A stretch of DNA of 64,000 bases from Alphaproteobacteria bacterium UBA1301 (GTDB lineage Bacteria > Pseudomonadota > Alphaproteobacteria > Micropepsales > Micropepsaceae), in the NCBI GenBank assembly GCA_002307725.1, contig DBUB01000002.1:143058-207057 (forward strand), in the 5' to 3' direction. A model generated the notes under the pieces. It saw only the letters and a program-made list of their open reading frames with translations, made no database searches and was not told where the DNA came from. The position numbers and the translations under genes were made by a program. Shown here piece after piece: positions 16,612-25,650 of the stretch (position 1 is the stretch's first letter; each line of letters begins with the position of its first letter).

Positions 16612-17439
16612 GTGAGTGGACCATTTCATGTCCATCTCATTTCCGATGCTACGGGCGAGACCCTGCATTCGGTGGCCAAGGCTGCCATGGCGCAGTTTCA
16701 AGGTCTCACCATCCAGCAACACGCCTATTCGCTGGTGCGCAGCGAGCGGCAGTTGCAACGCGCGTGTGACCGGATTCGGGAAAACCCCGGCTTGGTGTTG
16801 TTTACCATCGTCAACACCAAATTGCGCACCGAATTGGTAGCGCAACTCAGCCTGATGGGGTTGCCCAATTTTGACGTGATGGAAGGTCCCGTCGGCTTGA
16901 TGGCTCGGGTTTTCAACACCCAATCCACAGCCCGCACCGGCGGTCAGCACGAGGTCGATCAGGAATATCTCCACCGGATGGAGTCGCTCAATTATATGGT
17001 TGAGCACGACGACGGCTCCAACCTTGACCTCGGCAACGCCGAACTGATTCTGGTAGGGGCCAGTCGCACTTCCAAGACGCCAACCTGCGTCTATCTGGCC
17101 ATGCGCGGCATCCGGGCAGCAAACGTGCCTCTGGTCCTGGGCATGGATGCCCCATCACAATTGCTGACCTTCACCAAGCCACTCATCGTCGGCTTGTGGG
17201 TCAGCCCCGAGCGTCTGGTACAGATTCGTCGCAACCGGCTAATCACCATGGGTGTCCAGAATGATACCGATTACGTCGATATCGAAAAAGTCCGTAGCGA
17301 GGTGATGACGACGCGACGTCTCTACGAATATCATGGCTGGCCGTCGATCGATGTGACCCGCCGCTCGATCGAAGAAACCGCAGCTACGATCATGAACTTG
17401 TTATCGGAACACAAATTGGCGAAGGAGGAACAGACATGA
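16612..17439 (+). CDS. Pyruvate, phosphate dikinase regulatory protein (PPSR, DUF299)
   Basis: A bifunctional serine/threonine kinase and phosphorylase that inactivates and reactivates PPDK or PEP synthase using ADP and phosphate. The 275-residue protein starts at GTG 16612 (VSGPFHVHLISDATGET) with GGGGAG upstream. The P-loop-like GASRTSKTPTCVYLA is near residue 150. It begins a run of genes coupled by ATGA overlaps (maf, aroE) that is conserved next to hemE in alphaproteobacteria. Whether the target here is PPDK or PEP synthase cannot be told. Confidence 0.9.
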   Translation: MSGPFHVHLISDATGETLHSVAKAAMAQFQGLTIQQHAYSLVRSERQLQRACDRIRENPGLVLFTIVNTKLRTELVAQLSLMGLPNFDVMEGPVGLMARVFNTQSTARTGGQHEVDQEYLHRMESLNYMVEHDDGSNLDLGNAELILVGASRTSKTPTCVYLAMRGIRAANVPLVLGMDAPSQLLTFTKPLIVGLWVSPERLVQIRRNRLITMGVQNDTDYVDIEKVRSEVMTTRRLYEYHGWPSIDVTRRSIEETAATIMNLLSEHKLAKEEQT

Positions 17440-18032
17440 CCATGCTGATCCTGGCTTCGGCAAGTGGCATCAGAGCCCGGCTTTTGCGCGAGGCCGGTGT
17501 GCGGTTCGGCGTACGCCCGCCCGACGTCGATGAGCCCAAAATCAAGGCAAGGTTGCGCGCAAGCGGTGTTGCCAACGAAGCCTTCGCTGATGCGCTAGCT
17601 GAAGCCAAGGCACTCGACGTTTCGAACGCCTCGCCGCAGGCGCTGGTGCTCGGCTGCGATCAGGTGTTGGTCTGCGGGGACCACTTGTTCGACAAGGCGC
17701 ACGATACCGCCGAAGCACGTCAGACACTCGCTTTCCTGCGCGGCAAAGATCACTACCTTATCAGCGCCTGTGTGCTCGCCCAGGGTGGCAAGCCGGTTTG
17801 GCGCTATGTTGAGCGCGCCACACTTCACATGCGTGCCTTCTCCGACGAATTCCTCAATGCCTACCTGAAAGACGAAGGCAAACTCGTCTTGGGTGCGGTT
17901 GGCTGTTACCAGCTCGAAGGGCGCGGTGCGCAGCTTTTCGACAAAATCGAAGGCGATTTCTTCTGTGTTTTAGGCCTGCCGCTGCTGCCACTTCTGGCAG
18001 CACTGCGCGAACGCGGTCTCGTCGTGTCATGA
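17436..18032 (+). CDS. Maf-family nucleoside triphosphate pyrophosphatase
   Basis: Hydrolyses non-canonical or modified nucleotides such as m7GTP, dTTP or UTP to the monophosphate. The protein is 198 residues, with the N-terminal LILASASGIRARLL, the central VLGCDQVLV with catalytic Asp, and the YQLEGRGAQLFDKIEGD segment. The start overlaps the PPSR stop as ATGA and the stop overlaps aroE the same way. The Maf subclass, and so the substrate, is not assigned. Confidence 0.9.
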   Translation: MTMLILASASGIRARLLREAGVRFGVRPPDVDEPKIKARLRASGVANEAFADALAEAKALDVSNASPQALVLGCDQVLVCGDHLFDKAHDTAEARQTLAFLRGKDHYLISACVLAQGGKPVWRYVERATLHMRAFSDEFLNAYLKDEGKLVLGAVGCYQLEGRGAQLFDKIEGDFFCVLGLPLLPLLAALRERGLVVS

Positions 18033-18883
18033 GACTCAGCGGTTCGGCACGTCTGGCGGGCGTTATCGGCTGGCCGGTGGCGCAATCTTTGTCGCCAATG
18101 CTGCATGGTCACTGGCTGGAGCAATACGGTATCGACGGCGCTTATGTGCCGCTCGCGATTACGGCCTCCGATTTTGCCCGCAGTATCGACGGCCTCACAC
18201 GCGCCGGGTTTGTCGGCTTCAACGTCACTGTGCCGCATAAGGAATCTGCCTTTGCCCTCGCCGCTCACCATGATGACGCCGCTCGGTTGATCGGAGCGGT
18301 GAATCTGTTGGTGGTCACACCAAAGGGACTCGAAGGCCGCAACACCGATGCCTATGGCCTCGCTGCCAGCTTGACCCAGCACCTCGGGCTAGATGTCTTG
18401 CGCGGCAAGACCGCTGCCATCTGGGGCGCCGGCGGTACCACGCGGGCGGCGATTTATGCCCTAGCCGGGCTTGGCGTCACCGACATCCGCATTTTCAATC
18501 GCACCGCCGCCAAAGCAGTGGCGCTGGCGGCCAGTTTTACCGGCCTGGTTGCCGCCAAAGTCAGTGGTGCGGGTTACGACGCTTGGTCCGGCAAGGATGT
18601 GACGGTCCTTGTTCACACCACTGTTGCGGGGATGAAGCAGACCCCATCGCTCGATCTCAGTCTCGACGATCTACCGGCAGGGGCTTGCGTATTGGATGTG
18701 GTGTACAACCCGCTGGAAACCGGGCTGCTCGCCCGGGCACGCACAAGAGGCCTGATCACGGTGGATGGATTGTGGATGCTGCTGCATCAAGCGGTGCCAT
18801 CCTTTGAAGCCTTTTACGGTCTTAAACCGGACGTCACCCCAGCGCTGCGCGAGAAACTTGTGAAGGTGCTGCAAGGTGGTTGA
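18029..18883 (+). CDS. aroE: Shikimate dehydrogenase AroE
   Basis: Reduces 3-dehydroshikimate to shikimate with NADPH in aromatic amino acid synthesis. The protein is 284 residues. The catalytic Lys71 lies in NVTVPHKE and Asp107 in NTDAYG. The NADP site GAGGTTRAA follows in the Rossmann domain. The usual NTT segment reads HTTVAGM. It is coupled by ATGA to maf and by an 8-bp overlap to coaE. Confidence 0.94.
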   Translation: MRLSGSARLAGVIGWPVAQSLSPMLHGHWLEQYGIDGAYVPLAITASDFARSIDGLTRAGFVGFNVTVPHKESAFALAAHHDDAARLIGAVNLLVVTPKGLEGRNTDAYGLAASLTQHLGLDVLRGKTAAIWGAGGTTRAAIYALAGLGVTDIRIFNRTAAKAVALAASFTGLVAAKVSGAGYDAWSGKDVTVLVHTTVAGMKQTPSLDLSLDDLPAGACVLDVVYNPLETGLLARARTRGLITVDGLWMLLHQAVPSFEAFYGLKPDVTPALREKLVKVLQGG

Positions 18884-19484
18884 GCGGCCGCTTCTTGTTG
18901 GGCTCACCGGCTCGATCGGCATGGGCAAGACCGAGACCGCCAAGATGTTTGCCGCCCTCGGCGTTCCAGTTTTTGACTCCGATGCCGTCGTCCACAGTTT
19001 GTATGCGGCTTGTGGACAAGCTGTGGAGCCGATTGGCAAAGCCTTTCCCGGAGCGGTTAAAGACGGTGCCGTTGATCGCCTCGTCTTGATGACCGCACTG
19101 CAAAAAGACCAAACCGGTTTTGCCAGGTTGGAATCGATCGTCCACCCTTTGGTGGCGCAGAAGCAGCGTGAATTTATCGCCGCCCATATGCAGGCCGAGC
19201 TGATCGTGTTCGACATTCCGCTGCTGTTCGAGACCGGCGGTGACAGCCGGATGGACGTGGTGGTCGTGGCCTCGGCACCGCCTGATATTCAACGTGCCCG
19301 TGCGCTCGCCCGTCCCGACATGACGGAAACGAAATTCGAGCAAATCCTCTCCCGCCAGATGCCTGACCTCGAGAAGTGCACCCTGGCCGATTATGTTGTG
19401 GACACCGGCCAAGGCCTCGCCCACGCCCGCGCCCAAGTCCTTACAATCGTCGCCGACCTGAAAGCTAAGCGGAAGGCTCTTTAA
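18876..19484 (+). CDS. coaE: Dephospho-CoA kinase CoaE
   Basis: Phosphorylates dephospho-CoA in the last step of CoA synthesis. The protein is 202 residues, with Walker A GLTGSIGMGKT at 9-19, FDSDAVVH, and DIPLLFETGG. The start is GTG at 18876, inside aroE. Several TTGTGGA-like words occur within this gene, but they look like chance matches. Confidence 0.94.
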   Translation: MVERPLLVGLTGSIGMGKTETAKMFAALGVPVFDSDAVVHSLYAACGQAVEPIGKAFPGAVKDGAVDRLVLMTALQKDQTGFARLESIVHPLVAQKQREFIAAHMQAELIVFDIPLLFETGGDSRMDVVVVASAPPDIQRARALARPDMTETKFEQILSRQMPDLEKCTLADYVVDTGQGLAHARAQVLTIVADLKAKRKAL

Positions 19485-19489
19485 CTGCC

Positions 19490-19536
19490 GCGCTTTCGGG
19501 CGGAAAACCGGGGCCCACTTTTCCTGAAAGCGCTCA
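19490..19536. repeat. Dispersed repeat, copy 2 (coaE-dnaQ gap)
   Basis: The core at 19501-19536 matches copy 1 at 31 of 36 positions. It is bounded by an 8-bp inverted repeat, GCGCTTTC (19490-19497) with GAAAGCGC (19526-19533), so the RNA or single strand could fold into a hairpin. It fills nearly all of the gap and ends three bases before the dnaQ start codon. Confidence 0.8.
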
Positions 19537-19538
19537 CT

Positions 19539-20240
19539 ATGCGTGAAATTGTTCTCGATACCGAAACCACCGGTCTTGATCCGGCCAGCGGCGACCGTAT
19601 CGTGGAAATCGGCTGCGTCGAATTAATCGATCATTTTCCGACCGGGGCGAATTATCACGTCTATATCAATCCCGAGCGCGACATGCCGGCGGACGCTGAA
19701 CGCATCCACGGCCTATCGGCGGAATTTTTGTCGGATAAGCCGGTCTTCGCCGCGATCACCGCGGAATTCCTCGACTTCATCGGCGATGCGCCGCTGGTGA
19801 TCCACAACGCCGGCTTCGACATGAAGTTCTTGAATGCCGAACTGGCGCGGATCGGCCATGCCATCCTGGAGGACGCGCGGGCCATCGACACCCTCGCCAT
19901 GGCCAGGATCAAATTTCCCGGCGCCCGTGTTTCGCTCGACGAGCTGTGCAAGCGCTTCGACATCGACAACACGGAGCGCACCAAGCATGGCGCGCTACTC
20001 GACGCCGATCTTCTGGCGCAGGTCTATCTCGAACTTCTGGGCGGGCGGCAAAAGCGCTTCATCCTGGCGCCGGGCGATGGGCACGCCGCCGTAACGGAAG
20101 AGTCGCGGCCTGTGCGGGTACGCCCTGAGCCGCTGCCGTCATTGCTCACGCCTGAGGAGCGCGACGCCCATGCGGCTTTCGTCGCCAAGGAATTGGGCGA
20201 GACCGCGATTTGGAACGCGACCTCGGCACCAACAAATTAA
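19539..20240 (+). CDS. dnaQ: DNA polymerase III epsilon subunit DnaQ (3'-5' exonuclease)
   Basis: The proofreading exonuclease of the replicative polymerase. The protein is 233 residues. Exo I is DTETTG (Asp7, Glu9), Exo II contains HNAGFDMKF, and Exo III-epsilon contains HGALLDADLL. The C-terminal tail should bind the alpha subunit; a beta-clamp motif is not obvious to me. The start lies directly after a dispersed repeat, which may influence its expression. Confidence 0.95.
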   Translation: MREIVLDTETTGLDPASGDRIVEIGCVELIDHFPTGANYHVYINPERDMPADAERIHGLSAEFLSDKPVFAAITAEFLDFIGDAPLVIHNAGFDMKFLNAELARIGHAILEDARAIDTLAMARIKFPGARVSLDELCKRFDIDNTERTKHGALLDADLLAQVYLELLGGRQKRFILAPGDGHAAVTEESRPVRVRPEPLPSLLTPEERDAHAAFVAKELGETAIWNATSAPTN

Positions 20241-20249
20241 ACCAGGAAA

Positions 20250-20732
20250 TTAAGCCTGGGCAACCGGCTGCTGACCCTGCATCTGAGCCATCTTGGCGCG
20301 ATACAGAGCAGCGAAGTCGATCGGCTCGACCATCAGCGGCGGCATGCCGCCATCGCGAACCACATCGGCAACGATACGGCGGGCGAACGGGAACAGGATA
20401 TGCGGCGCTTCGATGAGGAGCACCTGCTGGCGCACTTCATCGGGAATGTTGTGGAGCTGGAACAGCCCAGCATAGACCAGTTCGAGTAAGAACAGCGCCT
20501 TGTCCTCGGCCTTGGCATTGACGCGCAACTTCAGTTCGACTTCGAAGTGCTCCTGCTCGAGCTGGCGCACTTGCAGATCGACATTGAGTTCGATCTGCGG
20601 ACGGGCCTGCTGGCCACCGATCACGCCGGGATTCTCGAACGAGAGATCCTTAATGTACTGGCCGACCACTTGAACGCGTGGCGCGTCCTGATCCGAACCG
20701 TTAGTGCTTTCTGGGGGGAGCTCGTCGGCCAT
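20250..20732 (-). CDS. secB: Protein-export chaperone SecB
   Basis: A tetrameric cytoplasmic chaperone that keeps preproteins unfolded and delivers them to SecA. The protein is 160 residues, with YIKDLSFENP, ELVYAGLFQL, EAPHILFPFARRI and PLMVEPIDFAALY. The start at MADELPP has an AAGGG site; an upstream ATG at 20753 has none. It is convergent with dnaQ (9-bp gap) and divergent from the Tim44-like gene. Confidence 0.95.
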   Translation of the reverse strand: MADELPPESTNGSDQDAPRVQVVGQYIKDLSFENPGVIGGQQARPQIELNVDLQVRQLEQEHFEVELKLRVNAKAEDKALFLLELVYAGLFQLHNIPDEVRQQVLLIEAPHILFPFARRIVADVVRDGGMPPLMVEPIDFAALYRAKMAQMQGQQPVAQA

Positions 20733-20911
20733 GGTAAACCCTTGAAAATTCATCGCGCGCGGGCGCTACCATGGAATGTGAACCGGATTCAAGGATAACA
20801 CCACCTTGGCTCCGCACTTTTGCCATTTTGACGCCCTATATCTGGACCACGACCCATCTGCGGCGGTAGGTTAAGGCAAACTCGCGCGCCATGATGCCGC
20901 GGAAGACCACT

Positions 20912-21571
20912 ATGGCAGACTCCCAATTGCTAACCATCATCCTGATCGCCTCTGTGGCAGGTGTTATCCTGTACCGGCTGTATACCGTGCTCGGCCGGCG
21001 TACCGGGCATGAACGCCCGCCGCAGGAGAACTACCAGCTTGGGCCCCGTCAGGCCGAAAACGCCGTTGGCACAGCTCCAAAGATCAATCATATCTCGCCA
21101 GACCGTCCGTCCGACCCGGTTGCGTCTGGCTTGTTCGATATCAACCTCGCCGACCGCTCGTTCGATAAGGACCAATTCCTCAAGGGTGCCCGCGCCGCCT
21201 ATGAGATGATCCTGACGGCGTTCGCCAGCGGCGACCGCACCACCTTGAAGCCACTTCTGTCCGACGAAGTGTTTGCCGCCTTCGATGCTGCCATCCGCCA
21301 GCGCGAAACTGCCGGCAATAAGGCGGCGTTGACCCTGGTCGGCTTCACCGACGTCAAGATTATTGCCGCGGCGCTGAAGAATTCGGTCGCCGACATCACT
21401 CTGGCCTTCAGCGCCCGGCTGATCTCCGTCACCACCAGCGCTGACGGCAAAGTCGTCGACGGCGACCCCGCCGCGGTCCAAGACATCACCGATGTCTGGA
21501 GCTTCACCCGCGCCGTGCGGGCACGTGACCCCAATTGGGTGCTGGTGGCGACCTCGAGCGAGCCGCGCTGA
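20912..21571 (+). CDS. Tim44-like domain membrane protein
   Basis: A 219-residue protein with one N-terminal membrane helix (about residues 7-22, LLTIILIASVAGVILYRLY), a linker, and a Tim44-like domain (about 85-215; FDKDQFLKGARAAYEMIL). The bacterial homologues of this mitochondrial import factor are thought to act at the inner membrane, but the client is unknown. The start at MADSQLL has GGAAG upstream. The stop is directly followed by the mltA start, and it sits opposite secB, in line with a protein-export theme. Confidence 0.85.
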   Translation: MADSQLLTIILIASVAGVILYRLYTVLGRRTGHERPPQENYQLGPRQAENAVGTAPKINHISPDRPSDPVASGLFDINLADRSFDKDQFLKGARAAYEMILTAFASGDRTTLKPLLSDEVFAAFDAAIRQRETAGNKAALTLVGFTDVKIIAAALKNSVADITLAFSARLISVTTSADGKVVDGDPAAVQDITDVWSFTRAVRARDPNWVLVATSSEPR

Positions 21572-22759
21572 GTGCCGCGGCACCACCCTCATCGCTTGGT
21601 TTTCATCATTGTCGCACTCGCCGTCCTGTTTCTGATTGGGGTGGGTCTTTATTGGTATCTCAATCCCAAACCCGGACCGCTCACGCTTTCCCACGCCAGC
21701 TTTTCCGATCTCAAGGGCTGGGCTGAGAGTGATCCACGGCCGGCGTTGGCAGCCTTTCAGCGTTCCTGCCAGGAGCTGATGGCAAAGCCCGAAAGCGAGT
21801 CGATGGGGACCTATGGCGGCACGCTGGCCGATTGGCGGCCCGCTTGTGCCGCCGCCGGAAAGGCTGCGCCGGACAAGGCTCGCACCTTTTTCGCAACTTG
21901 GTTCGCCCCCGTCGCGGTGACCGCTGGGCGGGTCGAACAAGGCCGCTTCACCGGCTATTACGAGCCTGAAATCAAAGGCAGCCGCACCCGTCAGGGCGCT
22001 TTCCAAGTGCCGGTCTATGGCAAACCCGACGATCTCATCCAGGTCGATCTCGGCGCCTTCCGGCCCAATCTTGCCGGCGAACGCATCGCCGGGCGCCTCG
22101 ACGGCATGAAGCTGGTGCCTTACGCCAGCCGGGCCGAGATTGCCGCCGTCGGCCTGCGCCATGCCGCTACGCTGTTCTACACCGATGACAAGGTCGAACT
22201 TTTCTTCCTTCACATCCAGGGTTCCGGACGGGTGACGTTTCCGGATGGCGCCACGGCGCGCGTCGCCTATGCCGCCCAGAACGGCCAGCCCTATACCGCC
22301 GTCGGCAAGACTTTGATCGCCCGCGGCGTGCCCAAAGATGGCATGAGTCTGCAAGTAATCCGCGCCTGGCTGAAAGCGCATCCGGCTGACGCCGACGCGG
22401 TGATGAACGCCGACGCCTCTTATGTTTTCTTTTCGGAAGAGCCGGTCGGCGATCCCACGCTCGGGGCCAAAGGGGCGGAAGGTGTGCCGCTGACGCCCAA
22501 AGCCAGCCTCGCCGTCGATACGCGGCTACATGGATTGGGCACGCCGTTCTTCGTCGCCGGTCCGGCTCCGCTCGGGCGCCTCTTGATTGCTCAGGACATC
22601 GGCGGCGCCATCCGCGGCGTCATTCGCGGCGATGTTTATTTCGGTTATGGCGAACCCGCGGAAGGCCAAGCCGGGACCATGAACCAAATGGGCCGATTCT
22701 ATGCCCTGCTGCCGAAGCCCGTTGTGGAACGGCTTGCCCGCGCCGGAACGCTGCGATGA
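21572..22759 (+). CDS. mltA: Membrane-bound lytic murein transglycosylase A
   Basis: Cleaves the MurNAc-GlcNAc bond of peptidoglycan with formation of 1,6-anhydro-MurNAc. The protein is 395 residues with a GTG start immediately after the preceding stop. It has an N-terminal hydrophobic segment (about 9-30) without a clear lipobox, so it is probably a membrane-anchored rather than lipidated form. The MltA barrel has GYYEPEI, FFLHIQGSGRV and NADASYVFF; the C-terminal 3D domain has DTRLHGLGTPFFV and QDIGGAIRG. The anhydro-muropeptides produced are substrates for AmpG, also in this window. Confidence 0.92.
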   Translation: MPRHHPHRLVFIIVALAVLFLIGVGLYWYLNPKPGPLTLSHASFSDLKGWAESDPRPALAAFQRSCQELMAKPESESMGTYGGTLADWRPACAAAGKAAPDKARTFFATWFAPVAVTAGRVEQGRFTGYYEPEIKGSRTRQGAFQVPVYGKPDDLIQVDLGAFRPNLAGERIAGRLDGMKLVPYASRAEIAAVGLRHAATLFYTDDKVELFFLHIQGSGRVTFPDGATARVAYAAQNGQPYTAVGKTLIARGVPKDGMSLQVIRAWLKAHPADADAVMNADASYVFFSEEPVGDPTLGAKGAEGVPLTPKASLAVDTRLHGLGTPFFVAGPAPLGRLLIAQDIGGAIRGVIRGDVYFGYGEPAEGQAGTMNQMGRFYALLPKPVVERLARAGTLR

Positions 22760-23385
22760 GAAAGGTTACGGCGGAGGAGCGTGAGCTATTTCTAGCAGCA
22801 CTGGCCGGGCGTTTGCCGGTCAAGATGATGCGGGCGGTCGCCAAAGCTGTGGCCAAGAAAGCCGCCGAAGGTGCGCCACCGGAACCCAAATCGGCGACGC
22901 CAAAGCCCGCCCATTTTGCCGGGCGCCGCCGCGCCAGCGACGAAGAAGTGCTGCAGTTTTTGGAGGCAATAGGCTTCAGACATCCACGCGCTATGCCGCC
23001 GCCAGTGGTGATCGCGCCACCCCTTAAGCCTGCTGTCAAAGAGCGCGTCAAAGGCCCGGCCGGTCTCGACGGCAACACCAAGAAGAAGCTCGAAAAGGGC
23101 GAGATCGCTCCCACCGCCAAGCTCGATCTGCACGGCCTCACCGAAGCTGCCGCGCACGGCTCGCTGCTGACCTTCCTCGCCGCCGCGCACCGCCGCGGCG
23201 ACCGGCTGGTGCTGGTGGTGACCGGCAAGGGCGACACCGGCCGCGGCGTACTCAAACAGATGGTACCGCGCTGGCTTGATGAAGCGCCGATGGCAAAAAT
23301 CATCGTCGACAAACGCTGGGCCCACCGCCGTCACGGCGGCGAAGGCGCGCTATATGTCTATTTGCGCAAAAGCACGCGGGCTTAA
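22756..23385 (+). CDS. Smr domain protein (MutS2 C-terminal-like)
   Basis: A 209-residue protein. The first half is basic and alanine/proline rich, probably disordered. The C-terminal Smr domain (about 120-205) has LDLHGLTEAAAHGSL, VTGKG, and the HGGEGALYVYLR end. Smr domains are RNA or DNA endonucleases or binders; the bacterial stand-alone forms may act in rescue of stalled or collided ribosomes. It overlaps mltA by 4 bp and converges with the kinase gene, with stop codons overlapping by 4 bp. Confidence 0.88.
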   Translation: MRKVTAEERELFLAALAGRLPVKMMRAVAKAVAKKAAEGAPPEPKSATPKPAHFAGRRRASDEEVLQFLEAIGFRHPRAMPPPVVIAPPLKPAVKERVKGPAGLDGNTKKKLEKGEIAPTAKLDLHGLTEAAAHGSLLTFLAAAHRRGDRLVLVVTGKGDTGRGVLKQMVPRWLDEAPMAKIIVDKRWAHRRHGGEGALYVYLRKSTRA

Positions 23386-24371
23386 ATCAATCCGGTTTCG
23401 CGCGCCAAGTCCTGCAGCAAAACGTCCGGCCGCGCGCCGAAGTGAGAGATCACTTCCGCTGCTGCCAAGGAACCGAGTTTGCCGCATTCGGCCAGAGTCC
23501 GGCCGGTCGACAGGCCGAACAGGAATCCGGCGGCGAACTGATCGCCGGCGCCTGTGGTATCGAGCACTTGGCTGACCGCGGCGGCGTCGACCACATGCAC
23601 TTCACCGCCGCCCACCGCCACGCAGCCCTTAGCGCCGCGGGTGAGCGCGGTGATGCCGTGCCAGGCCTTGAAGCGCTGCAACGCATCGTCGAAATCTTCC
23701 ACTTCGAACAGCGATTTGGCCTCTTCCTCATTGGCGAAGACAACATCGACGTCCTTGAGGAAAGTGAGAAATTCGTCGCGATAACGCCCGACGCAGAACG
23801 AGTCCGACAAGGTAATGGCGATCTTGGTACCGGTCTGTTTGGCAATGGCCGCTGCCTTGTGCGCCGCTTGCAGCGAAACCTCGGAATCGCAGAGGTAGCC
23901 TTCGACATAGACGATGTTCGCCGCGGCGATGTCGTCCGCAACGATGTCGTCCGGGCCAAGCCGGCGACTGGCGCCCAAGAAGGTATTCATGGCACGCTGG
24001 GCATCGGGCGGCACCGCGATCAGGCAGCAAGCGGTGGCCGGACCCTCGCTGGCGGGCGCGGTGGTGAAATCGGTGCCGTTCGCGATCAGGCTCTCGGCAA
24101 AGGCTTCCCCCAACCGGTCCGCTTTGACCTTGCCGACGAATTTGCCGCGTGCGCCGAATGAAGCCAAACCCGCCATTGAATTGGCGACCGAGCCGCCAGC
24201 CGCTTCCACTTTGTCGCCAAACGCCTGATAGAGCTGCTGGGCGCGGAATTCGTCGATCAACATCATGGCGTTTTTGACCACCTGATGGGTCAGGATGAAG
24301 TCGTCATCGACCGGGGCCAGCACATCAACGATAGCATTGCCCAAACCTATCACATCGTATTTGCGCGCCAT
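23382..24371 (-). CDS. PfkB-family carbohydrate/adenosine kinase
   Basis: A 329-residue ribokinase-fold kinase. The N-terminal GNAIVDVLAPVDD, the GGSVANSMAGLASFG substrate region and the C-terminal anion hole DTTGAGDQFAAGFL with catalytic Asp are visible. The form lies closest to the adenosine kinase-like proteins annotated in alphaproteobacteria, but the substrate could be another nucleoside or sugar. The start is set at MARKYDV; the frame extends upstream to 24476 without a better start. Confidence 0.85.
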   Translation of the reverse strand: MARKYDVIGLGNAIVDVLAPVDDDFILTHQVVKNAMMLIDEFRAQQLYQAFGDKVEAAGGSVANSMAGLASFGARGKFVGKVKADRLGEAFAESLIANGTDFTTAPASEGPATACCLIAVPPDAQRAMNTFLGASRRLGPDDIVADDIAAANIVYVEGYLCDSEVSLQAAHKAAAIAKQTGTKIAITLSDSFCVGRYRDEFLTFLKDVDVVFANEEEAKSLFEVEDFDDALQRFKAWHGITALTRGAKGCVAVGGGEVHVVDAAAVSQVLDTTGAGDQFAAGFLFGLSTGRTLAECGKLGSLAAAEVISHFGARPDVLLQDLARETGLI

Positions 24372-24517
24372 TTTCCCGCTCCCGCTTGAAACCTGGGCTC
24401 GCTTAAAGGGCAGGCAGTCCTGGCGCAAGCCTACAGAACGGCAAAACATTGCCGCTTGTTCACCTCCAATCGCCATGCACGATGGTGTATCTAGAGCCGG
24501 AAAAGGAGCTCATCCCC

Positions 24518-24877
24518 ATGAAAAGGCTGGCCATCGCCCTGGTTTTGCTGCTCGGCGCCTGCGCCAGTCAGCCGCGCGGGACCACCAACGAGCCTTTGCC
24601 CGCACCGCCGCCTACCGGCGAGCCGGCCGACCTCATCGGCCTCACGGGTCCGCAGCTCCAGGCCAAGCTGGGCGCGGCGTCATTCTCCCGCCGTGAAAAC
24701 GGCTCCGAGCTGTGGCGCTACGACAGCCGGGACTGCCGTGCGTTCTTCTTCCTCTATGCCGAAGGTGGCACCATGCGGGTGCGCCATGTCGAGACGGCGC
24801 CGCACGAGCGGACGATGGCTGCCGACCCCGCCTGTCTCAGCGCGTTGCGCGCGAAACCAGCTTCCCGAACCTCTTGA
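24518..24877 (+). CDS. Small lipoprotein of unknown function
   Basis: A 119-residue protein with a typical lipoprotein signal: MKRLAIALVLLLGAC, lipobox LGAC with Cys15, preceded by an AAGGAG site. After a proline-rich linker there is a short domain with GLTGPQLQAKLGAASFSRREN and ELWRYDSRDCRAFFFLY, a pattern seen in small alphaproteobacterial lipoproteins related to BamE/SmpA-like folds. That fold is inference. The last 41 bp overlap the 3' end of nth on the other strand. Confidence 0.75.
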   Translation: MKRLAIALVLLLGACASQPRGTTNEPLPAPPPTGEPADLIGLTGPQLQAKLGAASFSRRENGSELWRYDSRDCRAFFFLYAEGGTMRVRHVETAPHERTMAADPACLSALRAKPASRTS

Positions 24878-25538
24878 CGGGTTTAAGCGGCGCCTCTTCG
24901 GTCTTGTCGTCGAACCGGCAGAGCTCGCGCACCACGCAAGTGGGACACAGTGGCTTGCGCGCGACGCAGGTGTAGCGCCCGTGCAGGATCAGCCAGTGGT
25001 GGGCGCCGAGAAGATAGACGTCCGGCACCACCGCCATCAGCCCGTCTTCGACCGCGCGCACATCCTTGCCTGGCGCCAGGCCAGTGCGATTGGCAACGCG
25101 GAAGATGTGGGTATCGACCGCGATGGTTTTCTCGCCGAAGGCGACATTGAGCACGACATTGGCGCTCTTGCGCCCAACGCCCGGCAGCGCCTCCAGCGCC
25201 GTTCGATCATTCGGTACCTCGCCGCCATGCAGCGCGACCAGCAGCTTCGACAGCGCGATGACGTTCTTGGCCTTGCCCTTATAGAGCCCGATCGTCTTCA
25301 CATAAGGGATCAAACCGTCCTCCCCCAGCGCCGCCATTTTGGCCGGGGTATCGGCGATCTTGAACAGCGCTTCGGTCGCTTTGTTGACGCCCTTGTCGGT
25401 GGCTTGGGCCGACAGCACCACCGCCACCAGCAGCGTGTAAGGATTGGTATGGTTCAGCTCGGTCTTGGGATCGGGATTGAGCTTCTTCAGCGCCGCAAAA
25501 AAGGCGTCGACTTCGGCTTTGGAAAACGGCTTTGGCAT
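24837..25538 (-). CDS. nth: Endonuclease III (Nth)
   Basis: A bifunctional DNA glycosylase and AP lyase that removes oxidised pyrimidines. The protein is 233 residues. The helix-hairpin-helix LPGVGRKSAN carries the catalytic Lys124, and Asp142 lies in VDTHIFR. The 4Fe-4S ligands are C191, C198, C201 and C207 (C-X6-C-X2-C-X5-C). A basic C-terminal tail of about 25 residues extends past the cluster and overlaps the convergent lipoprotein gene. Confidence 0.95.
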   Translation of the reverse strand: MPKPFSKAEVDAFFAALKKLNPDPKTELNHTNPYTLLVAVVLSAQATDKGVNKATEALFKIADTPAKMAALGEDGLIPYVKTIGLYKGKAKNVIALSKLLVALHGGEVPNDRTALEALPGVGRKSANVVLNVAFGEKTIAVDTHIFRVANRTGLAPGKDVRAVEDGLMAVVPDVYLLGAHHWLILHGRYTCVARKPLCPTCVVRELCRFDDKTEEAPLKPVKRFGKLVSRATR

Positions 25539-25650
25539 GGCGGATCTAAAGGTGATTTGCGGCGGTGATTAACCTCCAACTTTCCTGCCGCTGCAACCGC
25601 ATAGCAAGAACCGGGTGGCCGGAGCGCGGCAGTTGCTCCAAGCTCCGACC

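Noticed and set aside
18770..19403. Cluster of TTGTGGA-type words in aroE and coaE, possible DnaA boxes
   Set aside because: All lack the full TTATCCACA match, lie in coding sequence, and six-base words of this kind are expected about 30 times by chance in 64 kb.
20242..20259. Small inverted repeat CCAGG/CCTGG at the dnaQ-secB junction as a terminator
   Set aside because: The stem is only five pairs, has no T-tract and lies partly within secB.
20930..22381. A 483-codon minus-strand open frame opposite the Tim44-like and mltA genes
   Set aside because: Shadow of two well-supported genes.
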